NCBI GenBank assembly: GCA_947034895.1
Contig: OX344764.1
Span: forward strand, 15,562,001 to 15,626,000
DNA length: 64,000 bases
Direction of reading: 5' to 3'
DNA from: Rhytidiadelphus loreus
Taxonomy: Eukaryota; Streptophyta; Bryopsida; Hypnales; Hylocomiaceae
The notes under the pieces were generated by a model. It searched no databases, was not told the DNA's origin, and was given only the letters and a program-made list of their open reading frames with translations. This document shows positions 49,490 to 60,518 of this stretch, piece by piece; positions within the stretch are counted from its first letter, which is position 1; each line of letters begins with the position of its first letter. Made by a program: the position numbers and the translations under genes.

Positions 49490-51302
49490 AATGTTTTTGA
49501 ATAGGTATCAAAATATTTAATGAAATAAAAATAATTAATCTATTTTTTAAATGAATTTTTAGCTATTTTCTTTAACATTGAAATCCAAAAAATATTATAA
49601 ATTTTTCAACATTTATTGAAATGATGTGAAATAAATCTTCATATATAGATTAGGGTGGTTGGAATCCATCCTAAAAATTTCATGCAAAAATTTCAAATTA
49701 TAAAGCCAAGAGAGTTTGAACACTTTCTGAAAACTCCAAAAAGAGCTTGTTAGTCTTTTAGGGATTGAGAGATTATGATCTAGAAATTTGTGAATTTGTG
49801 AATTTCTAGATTTTAAACTTCTTGAATTGTAAATTTGTATAATTGTAAAGCTTATAATTTATAAATTTGTAATTTCAAGTAATTATGGTTTTTTTATTCC
49901 TAACTTTCTAAGTTTAAATTATAAAATTAGATGATTTTAAAATTTTTAATTTTTTAAGTTTATAAATATATTATAATGTTAGACTTTAAGTTAATTGAAA
50001 TGAAATGTTTTTTCCTATCACAATTTTTTAATTTTACCAAACTCGTAATAATATAAATAATTTAGTTGAATCAACTCAACTATTGGTAATTGGTAAATTA
50101 TAATACAAACATGGTTGTTTAGGTCAAAGAGCTAAGAACTTTTTTAATTTGAAAATAAACTCAAAAACTCTAATTCTTTTGCAAAGGATGCAAGTTATAA
50201 TGTAAAGTTTTGTAGTATGTTTTTTTTATATAAAATTTATTTTTTAACTTTGAAAAATTTTAATTTGCAAGAAGATTATGTGGCTAGTGTGCTTATATCT
50301 TGAATTAATAAAAAATTGACAAAATTTGAACTTAGTTTGTATTGAATTTGACAAATAATATAAATTAAGTATACTCCATATAGCTTTAGAAGCTATTCAC
50401 TATTTGCAAGGTTGGGAGAAGATAAGCATTTAATAAGATAGAATATTAGTACCTAGAAGTACAACAATCCACATGGGATTTGACATTTAGCATATATTAG
50501 AGCTTTTTGAATAATCAAGTCAAACACATAAATTTGTCCTCCTAGGAAAGTTTTACGACTCATTTGAGCTCAAAAAAATTACATTCTTCAATGTCTGAAA
50601 AAATAAATTTAATTTTAAAATTTACATTCCTCAATAATTTAAAGCAAATTTCATAAATGAATATTAAATTTAAATATTTCCAATATTGATTCTAGGCTCT
50701 TGTGGATAGCCAAGTTGTACATTATATGCAAGAAATATGTATGGGTCGATTTTAGAAACATGTTACAATTAGATGCAAATACCTCATTTATGCAAATGAA
50801 TTGAGGGCTTCCATGTGGATTATGAGTGAGAAAATTCCAAAGATGAAATGTTTGACAAATGTGACAAGATGAAGTGGTTTCAAGCTACAATTGCACAATC
50901 TTACCATCTACCCCGAGGTTGGTGAAGATGCTCTAATTTAAGGCAAGTAGTCAATGTGATTTTGTTTATCAACCATTCTCTAGCACAATACACATTGACT
51001 CTCCAAAGTCCAAACATCCATTAGTTATATACTCTCATCCATAATAATATCTAAAGTTAATAAATTTCATCCCCAATATTGGAAACAATACATTCTTTGA
51101 GGATGTTTTTTGACAATTTCATCCACATTACTTTCCCCTTCTTTTCTAGTGTAGTTCTACATAACTGGCACCCCCCAAATTGGGTAAGAAGCTGGAAAAA
51201 TATTCACTATCAATGAATAGGTAATTTTTGAATGGATAAATTCCTCCTTCCAATAATCAATTTAAGTTGGCTCAAATAGGTGTTCATATCCATATTAAGG
51301 CC
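49490..51302. other. AT-rich non-coding stretch
   Basis: No gene or bounded element recognised. Very AT-rich between 49800 and 50700. Confidence 0.55.
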
Positions 51303-52011
51303 AGGGTGAATTGACCCCCTCGCTCGTCCCTCCAAGGCATTCTTGGGGCGCATGTAAAAAGGAGCCCCTCTATTTTGTGCTTGATTAATTTAACTTTTAT
51401 ACCTCTCCTAACTAATTTGTGGCCTCTGATTGCAAATATGAATTCAAAATTTGCAAATATTATCATGCGTGGCAAATAAAAAATTTCAGCGTTTTCCCAG
51501 TGGTAAAATCAAGGTTTGGTGCGGGGTCGGTTCAGCCCTGCCCATATTAAGGCCAGGGTGAACTGACCCCTCGCTCGTCCCTGAAGGAAAATCCTGAATT
51601 TTTTTATTTCCCGTGCATGATAAAATTTGCAATTTTTGAATTCATATTTGCAATTAGAGGCCCCAAATTAGCTAGGAGAGATGTAGAGCATACATTTTCT
51701 GAGCACAAAATAGGGGGGCTTTTCTTACTTCCACTCCTTGGACTGACTTGGGATGAGTGAGGGCCAAGGTGAATTGACCCCCTCATTGTCCCTCTGGGGC
51801 AAACCCTGGAATTTTTTATTTGCAAGGCTTAATTTTTTTTTGAAATTCTGAATTCATATTTGCAATCAGAGGCCCCATATTACTCGAGGGAGATGCAAGA
51901 ATTACCAAAAAATAGGCACAACATAGGGGGCTTTTTTTTCAAACCAACGTTGACTGGGGCAATGAGGGGGTCAATTCTCCCTGCGCATGAGTGAGGGGGT
52001 CAGTTCACCCT
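51303..52011. mobile_element. Cluster of elements with AGGGTGAATTGACCCCCTC termini
   Basis: The terminal motif AGGGTGAATTGACCCC or its complement occurs at 51303, 51555, 51766, about 51965-51980 and 51993-52011. The clearest unit is 51766-52011, whose ends (AAGGTGAATTGACCCCCTCA and the complement of GTGAGGGGGTCAGTTCACCC) are inverted repeats. All three copies share an inner segment with GAATTCATATTTGCAAT, GAGGCC and a GGGGGCTTTT block; the first copy is inverted relative to the other two. The copies at 51303 and 51555 also share the upstream flank CATATTAAGGCC, so part of the cluster arose by local duplication. No target duplication resolved; superfamily unknown. Confidence 0.6.
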
Positions 52012-52074
52012 AAGTGGTCAAAAAGACCAGACCCAACTCTAGTCCTTTTCACATTGACTTCTTGGTGGCTGGTG

Positions 52075-52190
52075 AGCGAGTCAGCATCCAGTCTGGAGTG
52101 GCGCAGCCAAGTGAATGATGAGACATGCAGCCCATGCCAGAAAATCATATTTTTGCTTCCCCAAAACTTTAACCTTATAAGGTCGCTACG
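52075..52190 (+). promoter_or_regulatory. Duplicated P450 upstream block, copy A distal part
   Basis: GTCAGCATC, AGTGGCG, GTGAATGATGAGACA and TTGCTTCCCCAAAACTTT here match 60025-60130 upstream of P450 copy B. In copy B this block continues directly into GGAATCTCAGGATGTCAGG; in copy A that continuation is found only at 52887, after inserted DNA. This marks the duplicated region as extending beyond the coding sequence and probably containing promoter elements (inference). Confidence 0.6.
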
Positions 52191-52400
52191 GACACCAAGT
52201 GTGCAATGGATGACAACAAATTTTTCCATATAAGACAGAAGTGAAGGCCTTCATCCTTGGAATTTTGTGCAAATACAGTGAGGTCTTGCATAATAGTTTG
52301 ACCTCCAATGAGTGCTTTTGGGTTTTTTAAGTAGACGATTCACATTGCAACCAAAAGGATGATTTCCATGGTGACTAGCCTGTCCTTATGGGGTTAACTT

Positions 52401-52877
52401 AGGGTCACTTTACACCTAGAGGCCGAGCCAATTCCCCTTGAGGCCTATTGTAGAAAAATTTAGCTCCTTCTAAGCTTAAGGTTGGCCTCAACTAATCATT
52501 AAAATAAGATTACAACATGGGCCAATTCTCCCATATATAAAGGCCTTGTGGCCAAGAAGTCAATAAAACCTACAAAATTTCAACCCCTCTCTCTCTTTCT
52601 CTTTTCAGGGTTCCTTTCCACTTAGAGGTTGGACCAATTTCCCTCGAGGCTAATTGTACAAAATTCAATGGATTTAATATGTTGAATCCTTTTTTTTATA
52701 AATTAAAAAAAATATTGAAATTTGACATTGGCACCAAGGCCAAGAATTGGCCTCCCATTCTTGGTGCACCCAATTCATGGAAGCTTGGACCATCTTAGAT
52801 CATGTCACATCATGTCTTTTTTGAATTAAAAATTCATTCCACCAAATTGGCCCGGCCTCTAGGTGTAAAGCGACCCT
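52401..52877. mobile_element. TIR transposon inserted upstream of P450 copy A, 477 bp
   Basis: The left end AGGGTCACTTTACACCTAGA and the inverted right end AGGGTCGCTTTACACCTAGA continue as near-identical inverted repeats for about 31 bp (GGCCGAGCCAATT against GGCCGGGCCAATT). A second, more diverged left-end copy begins at about 52608 (AGGGTTCCTTTCCACTTAGA), so the element is composite or nested. It lies in DNA absent from the matching position of P450 copy B. Target duplication not resolved. Confidence 0.75.
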
Positions 52878-53375
52878 TATACATCAACTGGGAACTCTCA
52901 AGATGTCAAACTGACTGATGAATGGAGTAGAAGTGGAGAATATGTGAGAGTCCACTTCCTAGAAGAAAAAAAACAATCATTTTGCAAGAGGATCATGGCA
53001 CTTCCTAGAAAAAAAACATTCATATTGCAAGAGGATCATGGAGTAAGTTATCTCATTCCTTTCCTCCCACTTGCTTCCATTGGGACAGAGTCTCACACCA
53101 CCCTTGCTTTGCAAATTGAAGCTAGAGTCCAATCCTTTTCTGCATATAAGTTAAGGAACTCAACCTCTTCTTGTTTCTTCCACAAACTTGCAAAGTTCTT
53201 CTGTGAAGAAACAGCCGATAATAACTTAGTTTATGGACTCCAGAGCTGGCCACGATCCAGACACCACCGACAATAAAAGAAAGCAATTTCTAGGACAACT
53301 TCCAGTATGAGCGCAATTCTACAGAGTATGAAATATGCTACTGGATCAGTCCTACCCATTTGCAATTTGTGAAAC

Positions 53376-56334
53376 ATGGATCCCGCGTGGACACGAGCGC
53401 CTGCAAGCGAGCTCTTCGTTGCACTGGTAACTGCAGCTTTCGCTTCGATTCTGCTGATTTACTACTATGCTGAAGTCAGAAGGCGGAAGCACTTGCCCCC
53501 CGGACCCTGGCCATGGCCAGTCGTCGGAAACTTTCCTGCTTTGGGTGACCTGCCTCACAGATCGCTGGAGAAACTGGCTGCCAAGTATGGAGGTCTCATG
53601 TATCTCCGCTTAGGTACGACTCTCTCTGAGTTCCTGCACTCTCTTGAATTCTTTGCGTATGAAAATTTGATCACTCGTGATAATGAATGAACCTTATGTT
53701 TGTTAGAATCATGGGAGATCACGGTGTTTAGATTTCAGTGAAATTGATGCTGAGTTTTGATTCATTTGCCAGACTTAAAACTCAAAGCTTTACCACACTA
53801 GTCCTAGTTCACAGAGCTTTTACGACTTGAATGTCGTAAGTTCAGGATTATGGAACATGCCATTTAACAAGTATGAGCGGAGCAGATCGTTTATGTACAG
53901 TTCATGATTGGATTGGAGGACATACCTCTGTTTTGCAGTAAAGCATGAATAGACTTGTATGGAGACATAGTTGATCAATCAAGTCATCAGGAATCCACTT
54001 GAAAATGCCTTTTCAAAGGAATTTTAACTGAACAGAATTCTAGTTTGACTATGTACCAGGGTCCAAGCCCTGCATCGTGATATCCACGGCTGCCGTTGCC
54101 AAGGAGTTTTATAAAACCAACGACGCCAGTTTCGGCTCTCGGCCCAAGCGGCTGGCCTGGACCGTGTGGAACAACGACGACGAGAATTACCGAGTGCTCT
54201 CCATCACTTCCAATCTGCTCTACTGGCGTCGCCTGCGGAGGTTCTTCAACGCCGAGCTCTTCTCTCCGGGGCGTCATGCGTCGCATAGAGAAATTCGGTC
54301 CGAGGAGATTCTGCACATGATGAAACTGCTGATGGAGGATTGCAAGAAAGGGGAACCCGTGGACATCAAAGCCTGGCTCTATGGGGTCACTTCCAACACG
54401 ATGACGCGCATCATTGTTGGCAAGAGGTACTCGCTGATCAGAAGTCTGGGAAAGATATGCACAGGCAAACCATTTCTGGAAAAGTTGGGAAATGTGAAAA
54501 GTGTAGACATTGATCTGGTCGTTCATACCAAAAATAGATTCGATTTCATCTTGAAAATGATCTCCATTTCTTCAATCTATATAGTAGTTAGTTTCTAAAT
54601 ACCAAATATTTCAATACCGAGACCATACATATTGAAACTCGTCCGCAAAGGTGTGATGGCTTTAAATTTTCTGGAAACTGTCTGTCTCCACAGCTAGCTA
54701 GTCCTTGTGACCGTATATGACATTCCACTTCCTCTTGTGATCGTACATGACAAAGTTTTTGTCCCTTTTTTTATTTGCCCAAATATCCTGTATCGTAAAT
54801 GTATCACTCCATAACAAGAAGGTTATTTCACTCCCCGTGTGTTCAACTCAACAATTACAATTCCTCGACTTCACACAGGACTTTTGCAAAACATTTTCCC
54901 CTGCATGCATGAGTTTCCAGTACAGGATTCCAGGCTAGTTCCCATCTAAGTTTGAAGGCTTTGGTGGCTTTGGATGAAGCACCTTATGATAACTCCGAGT
55001 TGTTTTACCATCTGCGGTGAGCAGATTTTATATCATGAGCAATCTAAGTAATAATTTCCTTGTGTGACTTTATGCAGATTCTACAGATCGTCCGAAGTGG
55101 GGGCTGAGAAGCAAAGAGAAGACTTGGTGAAGATGAACAGCACTCTCTCTGGTATCGCCGGTGCGGTGGTCATCAGTGACTTCGTGCCCTACTTGAGCTT
55201 CCTCAATCGACTGCAAGGACATGCCTCCAAGTTTGCCAAGGTCCGAGACTTCTCTGAGGACCTCACAGAGAAGTTTTTCGACCTGGAGGGCCACCGACAA
55301 CAGTTGAAAGAACGGAGAGACGATCCCAGCTACATCCCGAACTTGGAAGATGTGATGCTGGAGACTCCGTTGGATGATGGAGAGTATCTTCCGGACAAGG
55401 ATATGCTCAAGGTATTGCAGGTAAGTATCGACGTTTCCTGCTCACGCACCGATAAAACTTGGTCTCTCTTGGATGCAAACTATCACTAAGGTAACTACCC
55501 CTAAATTCTCCGAATAAGCAATGTTCCTATTAAGCTGCTTAATTTTTGGTTGCATCTTCTTGGAAGTCTTCAGGGGACTCAGATTCTCTTTTTATGTATT
55601 GTGAATTTTGTATGAATAAATCATGAATTTTTAAAGTGCTAATGATACCATGATGTCTGGTTTTGCAGTCCATCATTGCTTATTTTTCTAATCACATACA
55701 TGAATTGCAGGACCTTCTCAATGCAAGCACTGGGGCCACCTCCACCGTGATTGAATGGGCAATGGCGGAGCTCATCCTTCATCCCTCCCTACTCCACCGT
55801 GCCCAATTTGAGCTCTCCTCCCACATCCCTTCTTCCTCCCCTCGCCTTGTTCTTGAATCTGACCTCCCCCACCTCCCCTTCCTTACTGCCATCATTAAAG
55901 AAGCCTTTCGCATGCACCCACCAGTCCCACTCCTCCTCCCCCATGAGTCTCATACTGCCACCACTTTCCTCGGCTACCACTTCCCCCCCGGGACCTTGTT
56001 GTTTATAAATGCATTTGCGATTCATAGGGATAAGGGGGTGTATGAGAACCCGGAAGAGTTTGATCCAGAGAGGTTTGTAGGAAGTGAGGTGAGTCAATTG
56101 AGTGGGAGTGAGGGATATGAGTTATTGCCATTTGGAAAAGGGAGGAGGATGTGTCCAGCTTATACTTTGGGGAATACTCTAGCAACCTTGATGTTGGGGA
56201 ACTTGTTGCATTGTCTGGATTGGGAGGTGTTGGAGGTGAAGGGGGAGGTGGATATGATGGAGGTGAATGGTTTGTCAGTGGGGATGAAGGTGCCATTGTG
56301 CCTACGTGCAAAGCCCATGTTTAAATTGTCATGA
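53376..56334 (+). CDS. Cytochrome P450, A-type (CYP71-clan-like), copy A
   Basis: Four exons: 53376-53613, 54060-54426, 55078-55420, 55711-56334; introns are GT-AG with phases 1, 2 and 0. Total 523 aa, normal for plant microsomal P450s. Residues 10-31 form a membrane anchor, followed by the Pro-rich hinge [12 protein letters not shown]. Also present are the C-helix WRRLRR, ExxR (EAFR, residues 380-383), PERF and the heme loop [10 protein letters not shown] with Cys464. P450s of this type are heme monooxygenases at the ER surface that need NADPH-P450 reductase; the layout resembles flavonoid-hydroxylase-like (CYP75) relatives, but the substrate is not identifiable. Oddity: the I-helix reads NASTGATST where copy B reads NAGTETSAT, so the usual acid/Thr pair is lost. 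The heme loop ends CPA rather than CxG. The start is the first ATG, conserved in copy B. Confidence 0.95.
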
Positions 56335-57024
56335 GGTGGTGGGGTGGGATGAAACAATTTTAGCTCTAAACTAGGCTTAGTCGACACTCAAACTTCTTTG
56401 ATACAATCCTCTCTTCAATGATGGTTAGATTGATATCCTACGCACTTGCTACACCATCATTGCTCATAGCACCCTTGTCTTCCATTCAAACTATTTAACA
56501 TATAATATGATTGTCTCCTAAGTAGTTGGATTAAGGAGATATTCCAAGCACAAGGGGATGTTATTGGCATTTTTAGGTAGGTTACGGGGTTACTCCAAAC
56601 ACAAGGGGATATTATTGGAGTTTTAATGTATTCACAATGACAATAGTTGAAGCAATTGGATACCAATATGATCTTCAACTCTTGTGAAAATAAAACGTTT
56701 TTTAAGTGAGTTGTACATATATGGATTGATCAAGGTAAGTTTGTAAGCAATGACACAAGTTTGTGAGCCAAAAAATGTGAGCTTAAGAGTTGTGAGCGTA
56801 CCCCATGTGAGTGAGAAAACAATTTCATCTCAGGAGAGTTTGGCTCGTGCAATACTCAAACTAAGCTCTACTGCGTGATCTCCCAATGAAAGCACCAATT
56901 ATATAATGGTGAAAATGCACCAATTGGTATCCCCGACCTTAAACCCCCATCTCTAGCGATCAAATTACCTTGAGTTTCTGCGTGACCATCGCTGCAAACT
57001 GCCCTATAGAAACTGGTGACAAAC
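56335..57024. other. Intergenic region downstream of P450 copy A
   Basis: No gene. Two similar stretches of about 60 bp (GGAGATATTCCAAGCACAAGGGGATGTTATTG and a variant near 56595) form a short direct repeat. At 56757-56805 TTTGTGAGCC...GAGCTTAAGAGTTGTGAGC is the inverted copy of the fragment at 23790-23835. Confidence 0.5.
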
Positions 57025-57760
57025 TTACTCGTGCTGATAATGCTTTCCTCCAGTCCGCATGAAAGACCTTATCATTATACTCAAGCACAGAAACCTAGTA
57101 TTGGGAGCAACACCCTCGGCGTCGTACACGCCATTAAGTCCCTTCAGAATATGTGGACGCGCGCTGTCAAAGTACCTAACACAATTATCGATAAATTGAC
57201 AGCCATCCGTTTTCCAAAAACATGACAGATCTACATTCACCTTTTCTTCAGCTGCACAATCAATCCAATTGTACCGAAAATTTGCCAGTTTAATAGAAAA
57301 TCCCTTGCCTAGTTGCCTTTGCAGATGCGCTTCAGAAACGAGATTTCTTCGTCCTGGCAATGTGATTACTCGCTCATGAATCGTAGCCGACACAAGCCTC
57401 TCTTTATATCATTCACGAAACGGTCTCGCAAATGTCACATCACTGAAGGAGCTATGTGATTGACCTATACTCAAATGATCTTGATCACAACGATAATGAC
57501 GATAGCCATGATACATTTTCATGAAATCGTCCGTCGTTGCTCCTCGGAGTCATGCCTCCGACTCTCGTCGTACCAGGCGTGGAGGGCGACTTGGCATTGC
57601 CCGATCTCCTGGAAGCTAGAGCGGGCCTCTTCCTAGTACTGCTTCTCCGACTTCTACTGCATCTGTTCGCATAGCTTCTCGCATGCTTTCTTGAGCTCGT
57701 CGTTCTCGAGAATCAGTCTCATATATTCTTAGTCGAGATAGTGAGGATTCTCTCTGGAAG
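57025..57760 (-). pseudogene. Decayed unidentified ORF between the P450 copies
   Basis: The reverse strand contains an open segment of 122 codons (57393-57025, HERVITLPGRRNLVSEAHLQ..., FWKTDGCQFIDNCVRYFDS). Upstream of it another frame reads LILENDELKKACEKLCEQMQ, then TAG, KSEKQY, TAG, EEARSSFQEIGQCQVALHAW. Both stops are TAG where CAG would fit. The upstream part looks like a coiled coil. I do not recognise the family; it may be a dead gene or transposon ORF. Composition is richer in GC than the flanks. Confidence 0.45.
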
Positions 57761-57912
57761 AGCACGCAATTGAAGTTCTGATCTGAAGCTGCTCTCGTCG
57801 TATGAAGTTGTTAAAGCCATGGATTGAGGAGCTCTGGTGCCGCCATGCACAGGGCAGTGATGCCAATGCCGGCCATGGATTCGATGAATTGACGTACAGA
57901 TGATATGCTGTT

Positions 57913-58320
57913 CCGACCCCCCGTCCCCCAAGGGGTCTCTCGCCACCAAGAAAGGTCCACAGGTGAGAAGGCTGACCAGGTAGGGATTGAAGAGAGAAAG
58001 TGAGTCTCATGCATCGGGTGTCACCCTCGCGGTGGTCACTACGGCGAATTCCAACTTTCTTTTTAGTGTTTCGACCCCTAGACCCCGCAAGGGACTTCTG
58101 AGGGGTCTCAAAGGGTCACTAGGTCGGGATTGAAGTGAGAAATATTTGGACAAGGAGTGAATCTCACCCATCAGGAGCCACCCTTGTGGTGCGCACCACT
58201 TTGGCAAATTTTAACTACTTCTTTTTAGGTGTTTTGACCTCTAAACCCCAATGGATCTCTTGCCACCAAGAGGGGTTTCTAGAAGTGACTAGGTCGAGAA
58301 AGAAAGAAAAATTTGTAGAC
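57913..58320. repeat. Tandem repeat, about 160-bp unit, 2.5 copies
   Basis: Units starting TTCGACCCC/CCGACCCCCC near 57913, 58069 and 58230 share GGGGTCTC, GTCACTAGGTCGGGATTGAAG, GTGAATCTCAC, GGTGCGCACCACT and a TTTCTTTTTAG end. The last unit is truncated at about 58320. Short ORFs across it are not supported. Confidence 0.75.
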
Positions 58321-60024
58321 ATGTTGTTTGGACACGGTGTTTTGAGAGCATTTGGAATTAGAACAAGCTTGATTTGACTGTGGTGTGTGGTTCAAGTTTA
58401 AGGATTGAATTTATTTTCATACTCACTAAAGGTCTTTTATAATGTTTCACTCATTTTAGAAAGCATCCCTTTTGGTATAACTTGAATGATCTCTCTTGGA
58501 TTTGATTCTACAGTCTATCAGTTGGTGCAAATGCATATAGTTAGACCTATATTCTTTTGTGATTTGATAAAACTAAAGCAAAAAATTTGTTCATGGCTAT
58601 AATGAGAGTGCTTGTGTGTTTTATGTTTCTAATTCATATGAACAAAGTCAGTCCAAGGAATTGAAGTATTTTAGGCACCAAAAACTTCTATTGTAGGATT
58701 AAAACATTATATTGGTAGGGACTCTTGCCAATTACAATTTAACATTCTTATTATGGATTTTCATAAAATCTAAGAATAATAAATAAATAAATCCCTCCAA
58801 GACCAAAGTGACAAATTAGGGTCTCACAATGCACCCATATAAATACTCAACCACCAAGTAGATGGCATAAACAACATATATATATATACATGTCAACTTC
58901 AAACATAATAGCCTTAGATCAATTTTAAATACACTTGTAATCAACATTTAGAAAGACTAATAGTTTCGACATGATGTTTGAGATAGTCTAAAGTCTTTTT
59001 CAATTGCTTCCAAACCAATATTCATCAAAAGGCTAGTAAGAAAATTATAATAATAAGAACCATGCTTAGTAAGCTCAGATGTATATTCAAAACCTTTTAT
59101 GCTCAACATATTACCAAATTAACACTTAGTGTTTAAATTGGTGATAGCAAAGCTTGAATTTAGTACAAAGGTGTTCCTAAATTCATTTGATAAGATCCTC
59201 TCTAATCCAAGTGAAAGCATACCAACCTTTATTATTTTTTGACAAGTGTCTTTGTGCTCTACACTTGTCATGTGAAATATAAACTTTGAAAAGTTTGAAC
59301 TAACAAGTGGCTTGTATACTTGTCAAAGCATTGTCACTCACATCCATTCCAAACTCAACAAAGGAAACACTAAGGTAGTTGACCTCTTTCCAATCACTTA
59401 AACAATCCAATATATTTGTCATATGGGTATGGTGAGGGGAAAAATTTCCCCATTTATAGAAATAGATTTCAGAGTGATTTCATATTGTTTTACAATTTTT
59501 TTCCTCAAAAAAAAAATTACCATGAATTTTTTTCATGAAGATTCTGTTTAACCTATTTTCGTAATATAGGTCATCGTATTTTCAACAACAAGTTGATTAC
59601 AAATGCAACCATGTTTCAATGTAGGTGATATTTGTGATTTTCAATGTACATCTTATGATCATTGTGGCTTTCAATGTACAACTTATGATCATTGTATGCT
59701 TTCAATGTACACCTCCCAAACATTTGTGCTGCGTGAGATGTCACTTAACTACGTGAGCTGTCACCTAAATTACAATTCTTTAAAAACATGGCAGCCTAAC
59801 TAGCAAAAATGTGTACAGCACAAATGGGAAAGAGGTCCACAACCTTACCATATATTGGCTCTAAACCAAAGGGGGCGAATCAATGTATTGACAAAATCTG
59901 CACAGACAACGAATGTGAGGAATTTTGAGTGGCTCTGTCCTCGACGTACAGAGCCTCATTCTCGTCGAGTACAGTGCCTATCCGTTATACGAATTCCGGA
60001 GTCATGGAATACTCAACTGCAGTT
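58321..60024. other. Intergenic AT-rich region
   Basis: No gene supported. A short tandem repeat lies at about 59637-59707 (three copies of TTCAATGTACAACTTATGATC-like text, about 32-bp period). Confidence 0.55.
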
Positions 60025-60518
60025 GAGCGTCAGCATCTCTGCAGTGGCGAAGCTGAGTGAATGATGAGACAAACAGCTGGATCAGCCCATGCAAGAATAA
60101 AATATCCTTGCTTCCCCAAAACTTTTCCTTATGAGCTGATCCAGGCAGGGAATCTCAGGATGTCAGGCTGACTGATGAATGGAGTAGAAGTTATCACCCT
60201 TTCAAGAAAACAGCTCAAAGTTGCTTCATGAGATTGAAATGAGCAGCTATAACTTACAGGTATGACCTTCCATGACATCAAACAACCATTTCTGATGACA
60301 CTGTCCCTGGCACCTGACAAGTGGGCATCATCGTACACATCCACAACTTGACATCTCAAATAAACTTGTCCACTTCCCACTCAAAACTGAAGAGTCAGGC
60401 CACTACTGACAGTAAAAGAAAGCGTTTTCCACGACAACTTCCAGGAGCGCAATTTTACGGAGCACAGAACATGCTACTGTAGGTCTAGATCAGTCCCACC
60501 ATTTGCAATTTGAGAAAA
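60025..60518 (+). promoter_or_regulatory. Upstream region of P450 copy B (duplicated with copy A)
   Basis: Collinear with the copy A upstream DNA in blocks: 60025-60130 with 52075-52190; 60145-60190 (CTGACTGATGAATGGAGTAG) with 52890-52935; and 60400-60518 with 53255-53375. This is the simpler, uninterrupted arrangement. No TATA box is assigned. Confidence 0.6.

Noticed and set aside
53987..54526. 179-aa reverse-strand ORF
   Set aside because: Antisense shadow of P450 exon 2; the same shadow occurs opposite copy B exon 2.
55789..56387. Antisense ORFs opposite P450 exon 4
   Set aside because: Pro/Ser-rich shadows of the biased codon usage in exon 4.
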